Of a DNA stretch of 8,234 bases, positions 7,405 through 8,234 are shown piece by piece; the stretch's first letter is position 1, and every line of letters starts with the position of its first letter. The notes below the pieces were generated by a model. The model was given only the letters and a program-made list of their open reading frames with translations, searched no databases and was not told the origin of the DNA. The position numbers and the translations under genes were made by a program. This DNA comes from Acetobacteraceae bacterium. Its GTDB lineage: Bacteria; Pseudomonadota; Alphaproteobacteria; Acetobacterales; Acetobacteraceae. The stretch lies in NCBI GenBank assembly GCA_027323595.1, contig DAHWBL010000389.1:1-8234 (forward strand), written 5' to 3'.

Positions 7405-7425
7405 GCTAGCAGAATTTCTTCTAGC
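7405..7425. promoter_or_regulatory. 21-base imperfect palindrome, candidate operator
   Basis: Arms GCTAG-C-AGAA and TTCT-T-CTAGC face each other around a central T at 7415. Nine of ten base pairs match; the single mismatch is at 7410/7420. The centre lies 31 bases before the sulfurtransferase start, a usual place for a dimeric repressor site. Which protein binds is not shown; the divergent RHH protein is one candidate. It lacks a T-run and is upstream of the gene, so it is not a terminator. Confidence 0.45.
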
Positions 7426-7445
7426 TTTGCAACGGTATGGAAACA

Positions 7446-8234
7446 ATGAATCGCACCGTCGCGCGGCTGCTTTTCGCGGCCGCATTCTGCCTCGCCACCG
7501 CCGCCGCCAACGCGCAACCATTGCTGCGCCCGGCATGGCTCATCGCGCATCCGCGCAGCCCCGATCTGCTGGTGCTCGATCTGCGCGATGCCGCCGCGCA
7601 TGACGCCGGCCATATCCCAGGCGCGGTCGCGGCGGATTTCAACCACGCCGGCTGGCGGATCAAAACCGACGATGGCGCCGTCGGCGCGCTGCCGCCCACT
7701 GCGCGGCTCGCCGCCATGCTGGGCGGGCTCGGCGTGGGCGAGCACACCCACGTCGTGCTCGTCGCCGATCATTTCAGCAACGCCGCCCGCGCCTACTGGA
7801 CGCTGCTGATCCTGGGCCACCGCGACGTCTCCATCCTCGACGGCGGCTGGCAGGGCTGGCTTGCCGCCGGTGGCAAGCCCGACACCCATCCGGTCAGCCC
7901 GCGCCCGGCGCACTTCATCGCCCGCGATCACCCCAACCTGCGCGCACGCATCGGCGATGTCGAAACCACCCTGGCCAAAGCCGACGCGACCCTGCTCGAC
8001 GCCCGCCCGGCGGCGCAGTTTCTGGGGCAGGCCAAGGCCCCGCCGGTGGCACGCCCCGGCCACCTGCCCGGCGCGCAATGGGTGGATCAGGCAAGCACGC
8101 TCGCCCCCGACGGCAGCCTCAAATCCCCGGCCGACCTCGCCGCCCTGTTCGCCCGCATCGACCCCGCCCGCCCGGTGATCGTCTACTGCAACACCGGCGA
8201 CCTCTCCGCCACCGACTGGTTCGTCCTGTCACAG
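7446..8234 (+). CDS. Exported two-domain rhodanese-type sulfurtransferase, 3' end outside window
   Basis: The frame runs open to the last base, giving 263 residues of a tandem-rhodanese protein related to thiosulfate:cyanide and 3-mercaptopyruvate sulfurtransferases. It starts with a signal peptide (MNRTVARLLFAAAFCLATAAANA, probable cut after A23), so it should act in the periplasm. Domain 1 (about 28-145) has LLVLDLRD, AGHIPGAV and ILDGGWQGWLAAG; the active-site cysteine position holds D108 (VADHFSNAA), as in the inactive N-terminal domain of this family. Domain 2 (from about 168) has TLLDARPAAQF, RPGHLPGAQWV and the catalytic loop with C248 in VYCNTGDLSATDWF; relatives usually carry CNTGHWAAT there. 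C248 would carry the persulfide. The ATG at 7446 has GGA only 4 bases upstream; an in-frame ATG at 7437 adds MET and is an alternative. The physiological sulfur donor is unknown. Confidence 0.9.
   Translation, partial: MNRTVARLLFAAAFCLATAAANAQPLLRPAWLIAHPRSPDLLVLDLRDAAAHDAGHIPGAVAADFNHAGWRIKTDDGAVGALPPTARLAAMLGGLGVGEHTHVVLVADHFSNAARAYWTLLILGHRDVSILDGGWQGWLAAGGKPDTHPVSPRPAHFIARDHPNLRARIGDVETTLAKADATLLDARPAAQFLGQAKAPPVARPGHLPGAQWVDQASTLAPDGSLKSPADLAALFARIDPARPVIVYCNTGDLSATDWFVLSQ

Larger units (their letters stand above)
7288..7445. promoter_or_regulatory. Divergent control region between RHH and sulfurtransferase genes
   Basis: This stretch is clearly richer in A and T than the surrounding genes, as expected for a promoter region. 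It contains the 21-base imperfect palindrome at 7405-7425, listed separately. The words GTATG (7357, 7378, 7435) and GCAA (7361, 7387, 7429) recur near each other. A possible minus-strand -10 is TATTTT at 7346-7351, which would give the TTG-started RHH gene a leader of about 50 bases, but the -35 is poor. For the plus strand, TTGCTA at 7403-7408 with TTTGCA at 7426-7431 (17-base spacing) is a weak promoter candidate that would embed the palindrome. Confidence 0.5.

Noticed and set aside
7476..7490. Possible lipoprotein cysteine in the sulfurtransferase signal peptide (AAFC)
   Set aside because: Phe before the Cys does not fit a lipobox, and a normal signal peptidase I site (ANA before QP) follows.
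7314..8078. 254-codon minus-strand frame opposite the sulfurtransferase
   Set aside because: Antisense to an evident rhodanese gene with signal peptide and catalytic loop; the shadow has no recognisable domain.

Overview
The window is a strongly GC-rich stretch of bacterial chromosome. It looks like an alphaproteobacterium, probably in or near the Acetobacteraceae/Rhodospirillales. The support is the separate petA-petB-petC cytochrome bc1 operon, oxygen-dependent HemF, a YibQ-type divergent deacetylase next to rppH, and a small ribbon-helix-helix protein of the RHH_4 kind. The class is a fair inference; the family is a guess. I see no mobile element, CRISPR array, tRNA or rRNA.

Layout from left to right. 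(1) Positions 1-1525, plus strand: the 3' part of a divergent polysaccharide deacetylase-like gene with an Ala/Pro-rich N-terminal linker, then rppH, an mRNA 5'-end pyrophosphohydrolase, 7 bases downstream. (2) 1539-2447, minus strand: hemF, convergent with rppH. (3) 2448-2642: the divergent hemF/petA control region. (4) 2643-5283, plus strand: petA, petB and petC, tightly packed. An intrinsic terminator follows at 5316-5347. (5) 5359-6243, plus strand: mtnP, whose ribosome binding site starts directly behind the terminator's T-run. (6) 6267-7287, minus strand: a ribbon-helix-helix protein followed by a dienelactone-hydrolase-family enzyme, probably co-transcribed. (7) 7288-7445: a comparatively AT-rich divergent control region with a 21-base imperfect palindrome. 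(8) 7446 to the window end, plus strand: an exported two-domain rhodanese-type sulfurtransferase, cut off by the window edge.

The central block is about aerobic respiration. PetABC form the quinol:cytochrome c oxidoreductase, and the neighbouring hemF supplies the oxygen-dependent step of haem synthesis that the b- and c-type haems need. MtnP belongs to purine and methionine salvage. The right-hand genes (hydrolase, RHH protein, sulfurtransferase) are accessory functions of unclear substrate.

I did not find a convincing novel multi-gene system. The observations most worth checking are the deacetylase homologue that lacks the family's catalytic residues, the terminator in the mtnP leader, the KR (not RR) Tat-type motif on the Rieske protein, and the palindrome in the RHH/sulfurtransferase intergenic region.
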